The notes below the pieces were generated by a model that saw nothing but the letters and a program-made list of their open reading frames with translations, did not search any database and had not been told where the DNA came from. The position numbers were made by a program, and so were the translations under genes. This document shows positions 42,698 through 51,138 of a stretch of 64,000 nt of DNA, in pieces. This DNA is from DSQK01 sp964550175. Its GTDB lineage: Archaea > Nanobdellota > Nanobdellia > Woesearchaeales > ARS49. The stretch covers positions 248,001 through 312,000 of the forward strand of contig CAZJXP010000001.1 of assembly GCA_964550175.1 (NCBI GenBank), read 5' to 3'. Numbering within the stretch: the stretch's first letter is position 1; each line of letters begins with the position of its first letter.

Positions 42698-43341
42698 CGC
42701 ATCCGAACATTGACGAGACATTACGGATTCTCGTTAAACAGCAAGGCATCACCACGATGTTGGGTAGAATGGGGCAAAAGTACGAGCCGTTCAAAGTCCT
42801 GATTTCAACCATCATGTCCGCGCGGGCGAAGGATGAAGTCACCGAAGTGCTCGCCGAAAATTTGTTCAAGAAATATCCGGACGCTCGATCGTTGATGCGC
42901 GCGAAGCCTTCTGATGTCAAGAAGATTATACGGAAGATAGGGTTCTTCAACGCGAAGACGAAAAGCATCATGGCGGCGTCGAAGATGCTGGTTAAAGAAT
43001 ACAATAATGTCGTGCCGGACACGCTCGAACAGCTGCTCAAGTTTCCAGGAGTTGGCAGGAAAGTGGCGAACTGCGTCTTAGTATATTCTTTCGGCAAGGA
43101 CGCGATTCCCGTTGACATTCACGTGCATCGCATTTCCAACCGATTAGGCTGGGTGAAGACTAAAACTCCGGAAGAGACGGAACAGAAGCTGATGAAACTG
43201 ATTCCGCAGAAGCACTGGCAGGCCGTCAATGATACGCTCGTGGCGCACGGCAAGACGATTTGCGCCCCAATTTCTCCGAAATGCTCCATCTGCCCGATTT
43301 CTCAGTATTGCAAACGGGCCGGCGTTACGACATCACGATAA
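42634..43341 (+). CDS. nth: Endonuclease III
   Basis: Up to 235 residues; the start is unclear because the first ATG (42634) is inside ogg and no ATG, GTG or TTG occurs until well into the conserved domain. LISTIMSARAKDEVT, the helix-hairpin-helix LLKFPGVGRKVANCVL (catalytic Lys) and IPVDIHVHRISNRLG (catalytic Asp) are intact. The C-terminal [4Fe-4S] motif CAPISPKCSICPISQYC has the C-x6-C-x2-C-x5-C spacing. It cleaves oxidised pyrimidines. Confidence 0.92.
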   Translation: MGQARGLRTAVHLPLAENNIVTHPNIDETLRILVKQQGITTMLGRMGQKYEPFKVLISTIMSARAKDEVTEVLAENLFKKYPDARSLMRAKPSDVKKIIRKIGFFNAKTKSIMAASKMLVKEYNNVVPDTLEQLLKFPGVGRKVANCVLVYSFGKDAIPVDIHVHRISNRLGWVKTKTPEETEQKLMKLIPQKHWQAVNDTLVAHGKTICAPISPKCSICPISQYCKRAGVTTSR

Positions 43342-43437
43342 ACGGCGCAGTTGATTTACGGGATTGCAAATCCCGTGAGTCTCGTTGCCCCCTCCAAATA
43401 GAACGTTTCGTTCTGTTTGTGGTGCACGTCATTTGAA
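43342..43437. repeat. Intergenic hairpin pair with palindrome-like end (copy J)
   Basis: Two perfect hairpins with three-base loops, ACGGGATT-GCA-AATCCCGT (43358-43376) and AGAACG-TTT-CGTTCT (43400-43414), flank CTCGTTGCCCCCTCC, a variant of the dispersed element's left end. It is between convergent genes, so it could also serve as a terminator. Confidence 0.5.
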
Positions 43438-43692
43438 CTAAAAGATTTTTCCGACCAGATAGCCCGAGCCGAACAAGAACACGACCAGTCCCAAGCACCC
43501 AAGGCTGACAATGAGGAATATGATTCCTAATATGAGCCCAATAATCGCAAGGATTCCGCCTTCTTTCTTTTTCCCCAGCGCGCTCTTTGAGATGACGATG
43601 GCGCACAACGCAATAAACGTGCCGAGGAACGGAATCCAGAACGTCAACAGGCTCAATATGCCAAGCACAAATCCGAGCTTATTCTTTGCCAT
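43438..43692 (-). CDS. DUF4190-like small membrane protein
   Basis: 84 residues with two or three membrane helices: GFVLGILSLLTFWIPFLGTF, then IALCAIVISKSALG and GGILAIIGLILGIIFLIVSL. The repeating G-I-L-x-L pattern is typical of DUF4190-type proteins. No function assigned to the family. The start is about 13 bases after CATGCC on the minus strand. Confidence 0.7.
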   Translation of the reverse strand: MAKNKLGFVLGILSLLTFWIPFLGTFIALCAIVISKSALGKKKEGGILAIIGLILGIIFLIVSLGCLGLVVFLFGSGYLVGKIF

Positions 43693-43780
43693 GCCTCCCT
43701 TGGGTTTCCACGATTTATATGTCTTTCCTATAGCATACTTGTTTCCTAACCTTTTTAAACCCCTTTTTTACCTACATTTT

Positions 43781-44140
43781 ATGCTCACCGACCTATTACA
43801 AAGGCATTTGGAATCCGTGCCCGTCATTGACCCGATAATCCAGGAAGAGGTCATCGGGAACAAGACCATCATCGACATCCGCACTGTCCGAGACCAGACG
43901 CTGCGAACCACCAACGCCTATTTTTGGTTCCGAAAGCCAGTCTGCACCATCGACTATCTCGAACGGCATCCGCTTCAGGCAGGCAAAGGGTTCGGCCGAA
44001 GGTTCTACGGCGCGATCGAAGCATTCTGCAAAGAAATCGGAATCACCGAGATAAAAATGCTGGTCTTCGAGAACCGATGGGCCTACTGGAAGTCGGTCGG
44101 ATTTACGCAGACGGAAACCGGATTCTTCAAACAGATTTAG
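43781..44140 (+). CDS. GNAT-family acetyltransferase-like protein
   Basis: 119 residues from the ATG at 43781, about 26 bases after CTTTTTAAAC (leaderless); the longer frame upstream is a shadow. The acetyl-CoA loop is LQAGKGFGRRFYGAIEAFCK (about 67-86; Q/R-x-x-G-x-G/A type), followed by the GNAT beta-5/alpha-4 block MLVFENRWAYWKSVGFTQTE. The N-terminal half is short, so substrate cannot be inferred. Confidence 0.8.
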   Translation: MLTDLLQRHLESVPVIDPIIQEEVIGNKTIIDIRTVRDQTLRTTNAYFWFRKPVCTIDYLERHPLQAGKGFGRRFYGAIEAFCKEIGITEIKMLVFENRWAYWKSVGFTQTETGFFKQI

Positions 44141-44870
44141 TCTTCGCCCATAATTGCGGAACAACACTATCAGCAATCCGTTTGAGATTGATGCAGTCTT
44201 CTGAGTTGTAAGTGACTAACATGTCCAAGAAATCCCTATCTCCTGTGGCTTTCCAGCAGCGCCATAATTCGCACGCGTCGTCGCCGCGCACGTGCTTGAT
44301 GCTCTCGGGACGCTTGATGCCGAACATGGGCTCGATGCGCTTCAAGCCTCCTGAAAGCCCAACCTTCGCGCAGACATGCTTTAGGTCAACGTGCGGCAGA
44401 TTGAAGTCCATGTTGAAATATTTCTTCAAAACTGGAATGTCGAAGCTCTTGCCGTTGAACGTCACGATGAGCTTGTAGGGCTTCATCGCGGCTTCCAACG
44501 CGGATTTGTCCAAGTTGATGCCGCGCACGAAGGTCTTTGTTTCGGTGCCATCGGAAAGCCCCACGACCGTTACGTCGCCGTACTCGGACGCAGTCTCGAT
44601 GTCCAAGAAAACCGCGTTCTCCTTGAACTGGTCGTACAATCGCCACTGGTCGACGCTCTCGAACAAGCGCGCGAAGTACGGGGCGTCGTCGCTCAACAAT
44701 GCGTCCTTCGCCGCAGTCAGAATTTTGTCATAACCATGCTTGTGCTGCGGAGAGATTCCTTTGATTTCCTTCTTTTCCAGGAATTCGTTCCACGTATTTG
44801 CGTTCTGCCAGATAAGCTGCTCCTTTTGGACTGTTATCTTCGGGAGGAAGATGAAACTCTCTTTTAGCAT
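44127..44870 (-). CDS. RNase H-fold (YprB/DEDD-type) nuclease
   Basis: 247 residues. DEDD-type motifs: VFLDIETASEYG (about 87-98), VTFNGKSFDIPVLKKYF (about 138-154), LPHVDLKHVC and TYNSEDCINL (about 221-230). These match the RNase_H_2/YprB exonuclease family. The N-terminal 80 residues are helical (ISPQHKHGYDKILTAAKDAL). It may act on DNA or RNA 3' ends. It converges on the GNAT gene with a 14-base overlap. Confidence 0.85.
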   Translation of the reverse strand: MLKESFIFLPKITVQKEQLIWQNANTWNEFLEKKEIKGISPQHKHGYDKILTAAKDALLSDDAPYFARLFESVDQWRLYDQFKENAVFLDIETASEYGDVTVVGLSDGTETKTFVRGINLDKSALEAAMKPYKLIVTFNGKSFDIPVLKKYFNMDFNLPHVDLKHVCAKVGLSGGLKRIEPMFGIKRPESIKHVRGDDACELWRCWKATGDRDFLDMLVTYNSEDCINLKRIADSVVPQLWAKTKSV

Positions 44871-44908
44871 TTCATTGACGCGAACGCACGCCTATAAAAA
44901 ATGAACGA

Positions 44909-47900
44909 TTAAGATTTCCGCTTCTTCTCGGCCTTGTCGTGGGCCAAGTGGCGCCAGTGAACCGCCAATGAGAAGAATGTCGCCGCAATAAAGAACGCCA
45001 GCAACGCCAACAACCACCAGGGAAGCTCCTTCAATGCGCTCACAACTGCATTATCTGGAGCGGGAGGCTGCCTTACCGGGAACGCCGGGATTGAACGTAT
45101 GACCACAACACGGCCATCAACCTGGTCGCCGACAAGCACCCGGTCGCTTCCGCGAGCGAACGCTCCGCCGTCTTCTGAGACGCCGCCAAACGTCGCGCCT
45201 TGCGGCTCGCACAGTTCATCGAACAAATCTTCCTGCTCTGGACCCCATTGCCCGTTTTGGCAGAACTGAACGCGGTCATCCGCGGGGTTGCACGCGAACC
45301 AGCCAGGATTGCACTCGAGCTTGGCACAGCTGGCCGCGTAATCCTCATCGGACTGCTCAATCGGAGCCCAATGCTCGTCAACGCACAACTCTTCGCGTTC
45401 CAAATCAAAATTGCACTGGCGTTCGCTGCCTTCGCACTCGGGCAGAGGAACAATCACATCATCTGCGGGAGGCAATCCCTCCACGCACGCCTGCTCGTAA
45501 CCGCCAACAATCGGAAAGTACTCGCCGCCATCGCAAACCGAGAACTGCTGAAGTTCGTCGTCGCAAATAGAATCTCCCTCATTACAACCTGACGCGGCAG
45601 CCAAACCGCCGCAATTTTCGCCCGGGACCGTCTCATCCATCGACCAGAACCCGAATTCGTTGCAGCTCCAATACGAGCTGTCGCCTTCAAAAAATTCGCA
45701 ATGCTGCTCGCCCGGAACGCATTCCTGTCCGGGATCGGCAACGCAATTTTCCTCATACGCGGCAGGATCAGAAATGAATATGGCTCCGGTCGCCGCCTGC
45801 AAGTACGCGTTGCGCTTCAGTTGAGCGGAAGCGAACACGCTCTCAGACTCCCGATTTCCCGCATCGTCCGCTATCGGACGATTCTCTCCCGCGCCAGCGC
45901 CGGAATAGCCTCCTGCCGGAGGCGGGGTCGAGCTCGCCGGATTTGTCAGCCACTCGCCGTTCGCATTGCACACACGGTATTCTAATAGTTCGGCATCGCA
46001 GAACGTTTCTCCATACAGGCACTCCGCCTGGAAACAGTTGTTTTGCACTTGAGCCGGATCGCGAGTGGTCGCCCAACGGCCGTCCTCCTCGCAGTAATGG
46101 AACGCATACTCCTCCTCGCTTATCTCACACTGAGTCGCCCCAGGATTGCACTCAGGAACATCCTGCGCGCAGTAATCAAAGAAACCATCTTGCACGCCGA
46201 CAACCGCCATGTTTGCGGATGCGAGCGTCGCCCAATGGCCCGACGCGTCACAGCGCTGGAACGAGTATTCGGCGTTGTCGCACAATATCTCGCCCGGATT
46301 GCACTCGGTCGATGCCGCGCAAGGCCCCTGATACATGTACTCGCCGTTGCTGCATGAATAGGCCATTCCCGTCGGAGTGCAAAAATCTTCCTGACCGGCG
46401 CACGCGTCGTTCTCGCAATATTGCGACCATAAATACGCATCATCAATCGCCGGACTCCAGAATCCCATCGGGCTGCAGAGCGTGACCGTGCCCTCAAAAC
46501 AGACGCTCGTTCCCGGCATGCACGATTCTTCAGGAGGAACGCCGCACTGCGTTTCATACAATCCGTCAACCGGAGTCAAGAATCCGCTGATGCAGATTGA
46601 CGCCGTCTCGGTTGCGTCATCGCACACGGGCGGGCTGTTCGGGTTGCATCCCGGAACCGTTGGACAGCCGCAGACCGGGCAGTCTGAACCGCCGCAATCC
46701 ACACCAGTCTCATCACCATCTTGAACACCGTTCGGGCAATGGACTCGGGGCGTTGAACAGGTCGGACAGCCACCGCCGCAGTCCACTCCGGACTCGTCTG
46801 AATCTTGCACGCCGTTCGCGCAATGTCCGGCGCATGCCGGGCAGTACGCGCCACCGCAGTCAACGCCCAGCTCATCGAAGTCCTTGACATCATTATAGCA
46901 GTTGTCGCCGGGCAAAGCCACGCCGGCGCCCACCGTCTTGTAAACTGAAAACGCAACGCTCTTGGAAAAGCTCTCATCGTCAATGTCGCCGAGCACCTTG
47001 TTCACAACAAGCTGGTACTGTCCCGCGACGGGAGCTTGCTTCATCTTGTACACGACCAAAAGATATTTGATGTCGTCGACCGTAGGATCCATCTCAAACG
47101 CGGGCTGAATGGATACGTACATTTCGTTGTCGCCATCGGGCCAAGCTCGTTCGCCGACGAGCGTGTCAACATACGGAAGATAGACCCCGTCCGAGTTTGC
47201 GTCAATCGCGACAATCACTTTTTCGACGCCGGTCGCGGTGCCGTCACCGGAATATTTCATGCCTATCTGCTTCACTTCAATCAGCTTTTTGCCCTGAACC
47301 TGCAGCTTGAGCTGCAACATCACGTTGTACACATCCTCTCCTGGCTGCCAGCTGTGGTCGCCCGGAGTCTTTTCGCCCGCGGTCACCGTAAGATCCGAGC
47401 AAGGCGTCGAGCAGTCTCCCCCGCAGTCAACGCCGTCCTCATCATCATCCTGAATTCCGTTCGAGCATACATCAGTTGATTGACACACGCCGCTGGCGCA
47501 GTACGCGCTTTGGCAGTCAGCGGAAGTCGCGCACGTTTTTCCGTTCGCGCAATCCGAGCACGTGCCGCCGCAATCGACGTCAGTTTCCGCGCCGTTCTTG
47601 GTTCCATCCGTGCATGACGCCAAGGCGCCAGTGCAAGCGCCACCAGTGCATCCCGCATATCCCTGAGACGTGCAAAGCTGATTCGTTGAGCCTATGGCGT
47701 AGGTATAGTAATTATAGCACGTTGGCGGCCCGACCCCGCCGGAACTGCAGGATTGCTGAAGCGTGGGCGTGCAATAGTTTTCGCTCACGTAACAGCTAGC
47801 GCCCGTGCATGAAGAAACCTGAGAATACCCTGAAATGCACACGTCGCTCCGCTGAACCCAGTCCCCGGGGCCGGGCACGCTAGCATAGGAATAATTGATT

Positions 47901-48031
47901 CGTCCGAACACATTATAGACTTGGCCGCCATCGGAATCAGAGCAATACGTCACGGTCTGAGCAGAAACCGCGAACGAGGAGAGCACGAAGGCTACAATCA
48001 ACAGAATGATTGTGCCTGTGAAACGACTCAT
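44909..48031 (-). CDS. Giant cysteine-rich modular surface protein
   Basis: 1040 residues. The signal peptide (1-24) leads to at least five Asp/Cys modules of type NGxxDxxExGVDCGGxCxxC (for example HCPNGVQDGDETGVDCGG), resembling calcium-stabilised disulfide repeats. A cohesin- or immunoglobulin-like insert follows the first two (about 205-360). Then about nine modules of type C-x-P-G-x3-C...C-x3-G-x-W run to about residue 960. A C-terminal membrane helix (about 1002-1024) with a basic tail anchors it. It is likely a cell-surface stalk or adhesin, disulfide-bonded and calcium-binding; binding partner unknown. Confidence 0.85.
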   Translation of the reverse strand: MSRFTGTIILLIVAFVLSSFAVSAQTVTYCSDSDGGQVYNVFGRINYSYASVPGPGDWVQRSDVCISGYSQVSSCTGASCYVSENYCTPTLQQSCSSGGVGPPTCYNYYTYAIGSTNQLCTSQGYAGCTGGACTGALASCTDGTKNGAETDVDCGGTCSDCANGKTCATSADCQSAYCASGVCQSTDVCSNGIQDDDEDGVDCGGDCSTPCSDLTVTAGEKTPGDHSWQPGEDVYNVMLQLKLQVQGKKLIEVKQIGMKYSGDGTATGVEKVIVAIDANSDGVYLPYVDTLVGERAWPDGDNEMYVSIQPAFEMDPTVDDIKYLLVVYKMKQAPVAGQYQLVVNKVLGDIDDESFSKSVAFSVYKTVGAGVALPGDNCYNDVKDFDELGVDCGGAYCPACAGHCANGVQDSDESGVDCGGGCPTCSTPRVHCPNGVQDGDETGVDCGGSDCPVCGCPTVPGCNPNSPPVCDDATETASICISGFLTPVDGLYETQCGVPPEESCMPGTSVCFEGTVTLCSPMGFWSPAIDDAYLWSQYCENDACAGQEDFCTPTGMAYSCSNGEYMYQGPCAASTECNPGEILCDNAEYSFQRCDASGHWATLASANMAVVGVQDGFFDYCAQDVPECNPGATQCEISEEEYAFHYCEEDGRWATTRDPAQVQNNCFQAECLYGETFCDAELLEYRVCNANGEWLTNPASSTPPPAGGYSGAGAGENRPIADDAGNRESESVFASAQLKRNAYLQAATGAIFISDPAAYEENCVADPGQECVPGEQHCEFFEGDSSYWSCNEFGFWSMDETVPGENCGGLAAASGCNEGDSICDDELQQFSVCDGGEYFPIVGGYEQACVEGLPPADDVIVPLPECEGSERQCNFDLEREELCVDEHWAPIEQSDEDYAASCAKLECNPGWFACNPADDRVQFCQNGQWGPEQEDLFDELCEPQGATFGGVSEDGGAFARGSDRVLVGDQVDGRVVVIRSIPAFPVRQPPAPDNAVVSALKELPWWLLALLAFFIAATFFSLAVHWRHLAHDKAEKKRKS

Positions 48032-48124
48032 TTACCCTCTTTTATGCCATTCATAAATCAGTCTTATAAGAACGTTTGTTGTCATTCTCAAGAAAGAGCT
48101 ACAACGAATGAAAGGCTTAACTCA

Positions 48125-48300
48125 GAAATGAAAAAAAAGAAACGCAGGGAGAGGAGGCCCTACGCTCTTTTGAGGAGAGTGACTCGCCTTTAGGAGGCGG
48201 TCAGAGGAGGACACGACGGAGGAGATGCGCACCGAGTATCGGCGGCAAGCAGCGGAGGCTGCTCGTGTCGGTAAATGAAAAGGCGCTTGCGCGCCCTGGA
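48125..48300 (-). ncRNA. Structured RNA or 3'-UTR candidate
   Basis: A 176-base stretch without a convincing gene but dense in pairing. GACACGA/TCGTGTC enclose a multiloop (48211-48270) containing CCGA-GTA-TCGG and AGCAG...CTGCT hairpins. CGCCT-TTAGG-AGGCG, CTCT...AGAG and GGCGC-TTGC-GCGCC hairpins lie beside it. On the minus strand the region follows the 52-codon gene and ends in a T-run (TTTCTTTTTTTTC), so minus-strand transcription with termination near 48130 is likely. Family unknown; RNase P and SRP signature sequences were not seen. Confidence 0.4.
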
Positions 48301-48459
48301 TTAGTGTTTCACCTCCTGGTTTGATAATCGTGAATCGAACAGGTCGTCCTGGACGGAATCGTACGGATCCTTGTTGAAAATCTCGTCCCATTCAGGGTCG
48401 TGCGCCGGGCGCACGAACGCCTTGGGAAACGCGTTTGTTTTGTGTGTCACCTTTTTCAT
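48301..48459 (-). CDS. Small acidic protein (52 residues)
   Basis: ATG at 48459, TAA at 48301. The peptide begins MKKVTHKTNAFPKAFVRPAH and continues with an acidic, aromatic C-terminal half (DPEWDEIFNKDPYDSV). ATATTAAAAG (about 48480-48489) lies about 26 bases upstream, giving a leaderless start. Soluble, probably partly disordered; no family known. Confidence 0.6.
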   Translation of the reverse strand: MKKVTHKTNAFPKAFVRPAHDPEWDEIFNKDPYDSVQDDLFDSRLSNQEVKH

Positions 48460-48557
48460 GAGATTCTTTGAGCTGACCCTTTTAATATGGGTTATGCAGA
48501 CCGAATCTCGAGCGCGAGTCCGTAAAGCTTATAAGCAAATTCACCGGAGGATGACAC

Positions 48558-49238
48558 ATGGCAGTGACCCTTGTCTATAGCCCGCTGTGGTTCCACGGCA
48601 TCGATATCGTTCTCGAAGTGTTCAGCATCCTTGCGGCGATTCTCATCACCATCGTCGGATACCGGGCATACAAGCTGACCAAAGAGAAGCGATTCTTCTA
48701 CTTCGCGATGGCGTTCGGGTTCATCACGCTGTCGTTTTTGGCCCGCGCGATAACGGCAATCACCGTGATTTCGCAGATCAACGTCGCGACAAGCGTGGTT
48801 GCGCCCACACTCTCATATAACTTCATCGAACAGGTGTTCGATTTCGGACGATTCGTGTACTTCTTGCTTGTACTGGGAGCCTACCTTATCCTGTTCGCAC
48901 TCAGCATGCGCATCTACGACAAAAAATTATTGACTCTCTTAGGGGTATTCATGGTGCTGTTCGCGGTGAGCGCGTTCGACGCGATGCCCATCATCTTCTA
49001 CCTGGTCTCGTTTTTGCTGCTGGTGTTCATCGCGTGGAATTATCGCGAGAACTACCTCGAAAAGAAATCGAAAGCCAAACTATTGACTTCGTTAGCGTTC
49101 GGCATCATGGTGTTCGAGCCGCTGTTCTTCATGGCCGGATTCTACAACCAGCCGATGGTGGTCGGGGCGTACGCCGTGCGACTTATTGCGTACTTGACGT
49201 TATTGGTCATGCTCATCAAGGTATATACAAAGAAGTGA
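48558..49238 (+). CDS. Seven-helix membrane protein
   Basis: 226 residues with seven predicted membrane helices from about residue 12 to 222. FHGIDIVLEVFSILAAILIT, then GYRAYKLTKEKRFFYFAMAF resemble archaeal 7TM sensor-like proteins of unknown function that are often next to winged-helix genes, as here. No catalytic residues evident. GGAGGATGACACATG shows a GGAGG site seven to ten bases before the start. Three bases separate its stop from the HTH gene. Confidence 0.75.
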   Translation: MAVTLVYSPLWFHGIDIVLEVFSILAAILITIVGYRAYKLTKEKRFFYFAMAFGFITLSFLARAITAITVISQINVATSVVAPTLSYNFIEQVFDFGRFVYFLLVLGAYLILFALSMRIYDKKLLTLLGVFMVLFAVSAFDAMPIIFYLVSFLLLVFIAWNYRENYLEKKSKAKLLTSLAFGIMVFEPLFFMAGFYNQPMVVGAYAVRLIAYLTLLVMLIKVYTKK

Positions 49239-49241
49239 ACA

Positions 49242-49517
49242 ATGGCAGAACGTCGCAGCCAGCTGGAGATTGTGTCCGACATACTGAAAGCCATCCAGGA
49301 CAAGGGCGGACGCATCAAGCCGACGCATCTGCTGTACAAATCAAATCTTTCTCACAAACGCATGAAGGGCTACGTTGAAGATTTGCAGAACAAAGGGTTC
49401 CTCGCGACAGAACAGAACAAGGACGACCACTCCATGTACCTGATCACCGATAAAGGATTGAAGTTCTTGGAAGAGTACCGCAAGGTCAAAGAGTTTACGG
49501 ACGCGTTTGGGCTTTAA
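49242..49517 (+). CDS. Winged-helix protein paired with the 7TM protein
   Basis: 91 residues of the HTH_45-like winged-helix family: IVSDILKAIQDKGGRIKPTH, then LLYKSNLSHKRMKGYVEDLQ and YLITDKGLKFLEEY. It probably forms a sensor-regulator pair with the membrane protein encoded immediately upstream. DNA target unknown. Confidence 0.85.
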   Translation: MAERRSQLEIVSDILKAIQDKGGRIKPTHLLYKSNLSHKRMKGYVEDLQNKGFLATEQNKDDHSMYLITDKGLKFLEEYRKVKEFTDAFGL

Positions 49518-50364
49518 TTTCACTTAATGTTCTTTTCTCCCAAGCAAACACGCGCAACGGGCACGCCGAAAGGAAATCCGGACCAGGCTCGCCTTCACCA
49601 CCCACTTCCGCATACGATTGTTGCAGCGAGGCGCGTGCCTCACTTAGACTTCTTGGACGATATTGTCGCACCGTCTCATTGCCCACGAGCGCGCTAAACT
49701 CCTCATACAGCGCATAGTATTTTTTCTTCTCGGCCGCAATACGCGGATGTTTCAAATAAAACGCGATGCCCCTATTATGCAAGGTGCCATGCACTCCAAG
49801 TAGGCTTTTTTCGCCACAAACGTTCACCACATCACGAATGCCTTCCGCAATTTTGATATTGCGATAATCGGTTGACGTATGCGCAAGCACATTTGTCCAA
49901 GGCAACCATTTTCTGCGAGCGAGACTGAATCCGTACTGAGTCACATCCAGATATCCGTACAGCCCTGAGGCCAGGCACGCTCCGGCAAGAATGCCAAACT
50001 CAGGCAAGCCCATCGCGAACAAAGCGGGCTGCGCAAACGCACTCACAATAACCGTTTTTCTGCAAAAATCGATTTGCCTCTTCAGAAAAGTCGTTTCAAG
50101 AAAAGGCGCGGCATCAGCGCAATACACTTTTTTCCCTTCGGCATGCGCGAGATCAGCAAACTGACCGAAAAAACCCGGGTCCCAGCGAAAATCTCCGGCA
50201 AGAATCACGGCATTCTCCAGCACGACCGCATCATGCGTTTGCACGGAGTCACGAAAGAATTCATGATGCTTCTGAAAAACAGACCTGGTATGACGCACAC
50301 CGAGCAACGTAACCGTCGAGTCGCCGACCGAAACGTTCACAATATCATCCAACCCGTTCATCAA
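49495..50364 (-). CDS. TraB/TIKI-family-like protein
   Basis: 289 residues. TVTLLGVRHTRSVFQKHHEF (G-x-x-H motif), VVLENA (conserved Glu), DYRNIKIAEGI (R-N motif) and SLLGVHGTLHNRGI (second His motif) match the TraB/TIKI/ChaN superfamily of metal-dependent hydrolase-like domains. A hydrophobic pair of helices lies near 115-150. Some members are proteases, others are of unknown role. It overlaps the HTH gene end by 23 bases on the opposite strand. Confidence 0.75.
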   Translation of the reverse strand: MMNGLDDIVNVSVGDSTVTLLGVRHTRSVFQKHHEFFRDSVQTHDAVVLENAVILAGDFRWDPGFFGQFADLAHAEGKKVYCADAAPFLETTFLKRQIDFCRKTVIVSAFAQPALFAMGLPEFGILAGACLASGLYGYLDVTQYGFSLARRKWLPWTNVLAHTSTDYRNIKIAEGIRDVVNVCGEKSLLGVHGTLHNRGIAFYLKHPRIAAEKKKYYALYEEFSALVGNETVRQYRPRSLSEARASLQQSYAEVGGEGEPGPDFLSACPLRVFAWEKRTLSEIKAQTRP

Positions 50365-50433
50365 TTCACGCCCAAACCCCTCGCTTAAAAAAGTTCCGCT
50401 ACCTTTATAAACGTCCCGTCGTCAATTCTCACC

Positions 50434-51138
50434 ATGGAAAAGCTGTTTATCCACGCGCGTTCGGACGAGGACGTCACGTTAACTCCTGTAGCTGTTAAAG
50501 CGCTCAAAGGAAAGAAGGTCGGCATCGTGACGAGCATCCAATTGCTGCACGGCATCAAAGTCATCCAAGACCAACTTCCTGGCGCGATTGTTGCCGGACA
50601 AGTCCTGGGTTGCAACTCCTACAACGCGGAGAATATCGCGGCTTCTGTTGATTGTTTCCTCTTTGTCGGTTCGGGCGAGTTCCACCCGATCCAAGTCGCG
50701 ATGCGAACGAAGAAGCCAGTGTATATTTTCAACCCCGCGACCAAAGAGTTCGGCACGCTCAAGCAGGAAACCATCGAGTCGTACGAAAAAAGAAAACAAG
50801 GAAGCATTCTGAAATTCTTATCTTCAGATAGAATCGGCGTGATTGTATCAACCAAAGCCGGCCAGAAGAACTTCAAGCGCGCGATGGAACTTGAAAAACG
50901 CACGGATAAACAGTATTTCGTTTTTGTTTCCGATACCTTGAACTTCAACGAGTTCGAGAACTTCCCTTTCATCCAGTGCTGGGTCAACACGGCTTGCCCT
51001 CGCATTGCGGATGAAAAACTCGGCATCGTCAACATCAACGAACTGATGGAAGCGAAAGCAATCACGTTCCCGAAAATCGAAGGCGGCTACGAGATTCCTA
51101 TCTGGATGTCGAAGAAAGGAATGAAGAAATCTGATTAG
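50434..51138 (+). CDS. dph2: Dph2-like diphthamide synthesis protein lacking domain 1
   Basis: 234 residues, against about 330 for archaeal Dph2. VAGQVLGCNSYNAENIA (second cluster cysteine, about residue 60), FLFVGSGEFHPIQVAM and FIQCWVNTACPRIADEKLGI (third cysteine, about 188) are typical. The first domain, which carries the DxxYGxCC cysteine, is absent; the ORF starts directly at domain 2 and upstream sequence is a promoter (CTTTATAAACG, about 50402-50412). Dph2 uses a three-cysteine [4Fe-4S] cluster to modify EF-2, so this form either needs a partner or has lost the activity. Confidence 0.8.
   Translation: MEKLFIHARSDEDVTLTPVAVKALKGKKVGIVTSIQLLHGIKVIQDQLPGAIVAGQVLGCNSYNAENIAASVDCFLFVGSGEFHPIQVAMRTKKPVYIFNPATKEFGTLKQETIESYEKRKQGSILKFLSSDRIGVIVSTKAGQKNFKRAMELEKRTDKQYFVFVSDTLNFNEFENFPFIQCWVNTACPRIADEKLGIVNINELMEAKAITFPKIEGGYEIPIWMSKKGMKKSD

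Noticed and set aside
41735..42721. Upstream part of a 563-codon minus-strand open frame joined to trmB
   Set aside because: It runs antisense through ogg; the Arg-rich translation is a shadow. The TrmB start at 41734 has a properly placed TATA box.
43358..43376. The hairpin CGGGA-TTGCAAA-TCCCG looks like a tRNA-Cys (GCA) anticodon arm, with TCCA further downstream
   Set aside because: The 5' acceptor strand and a T-arm are missing, and the spacing to the 3' end is too short by about 13 bases. The same region shares the dispersed element's end and other 3-base-loop hairpins, which explains it better.
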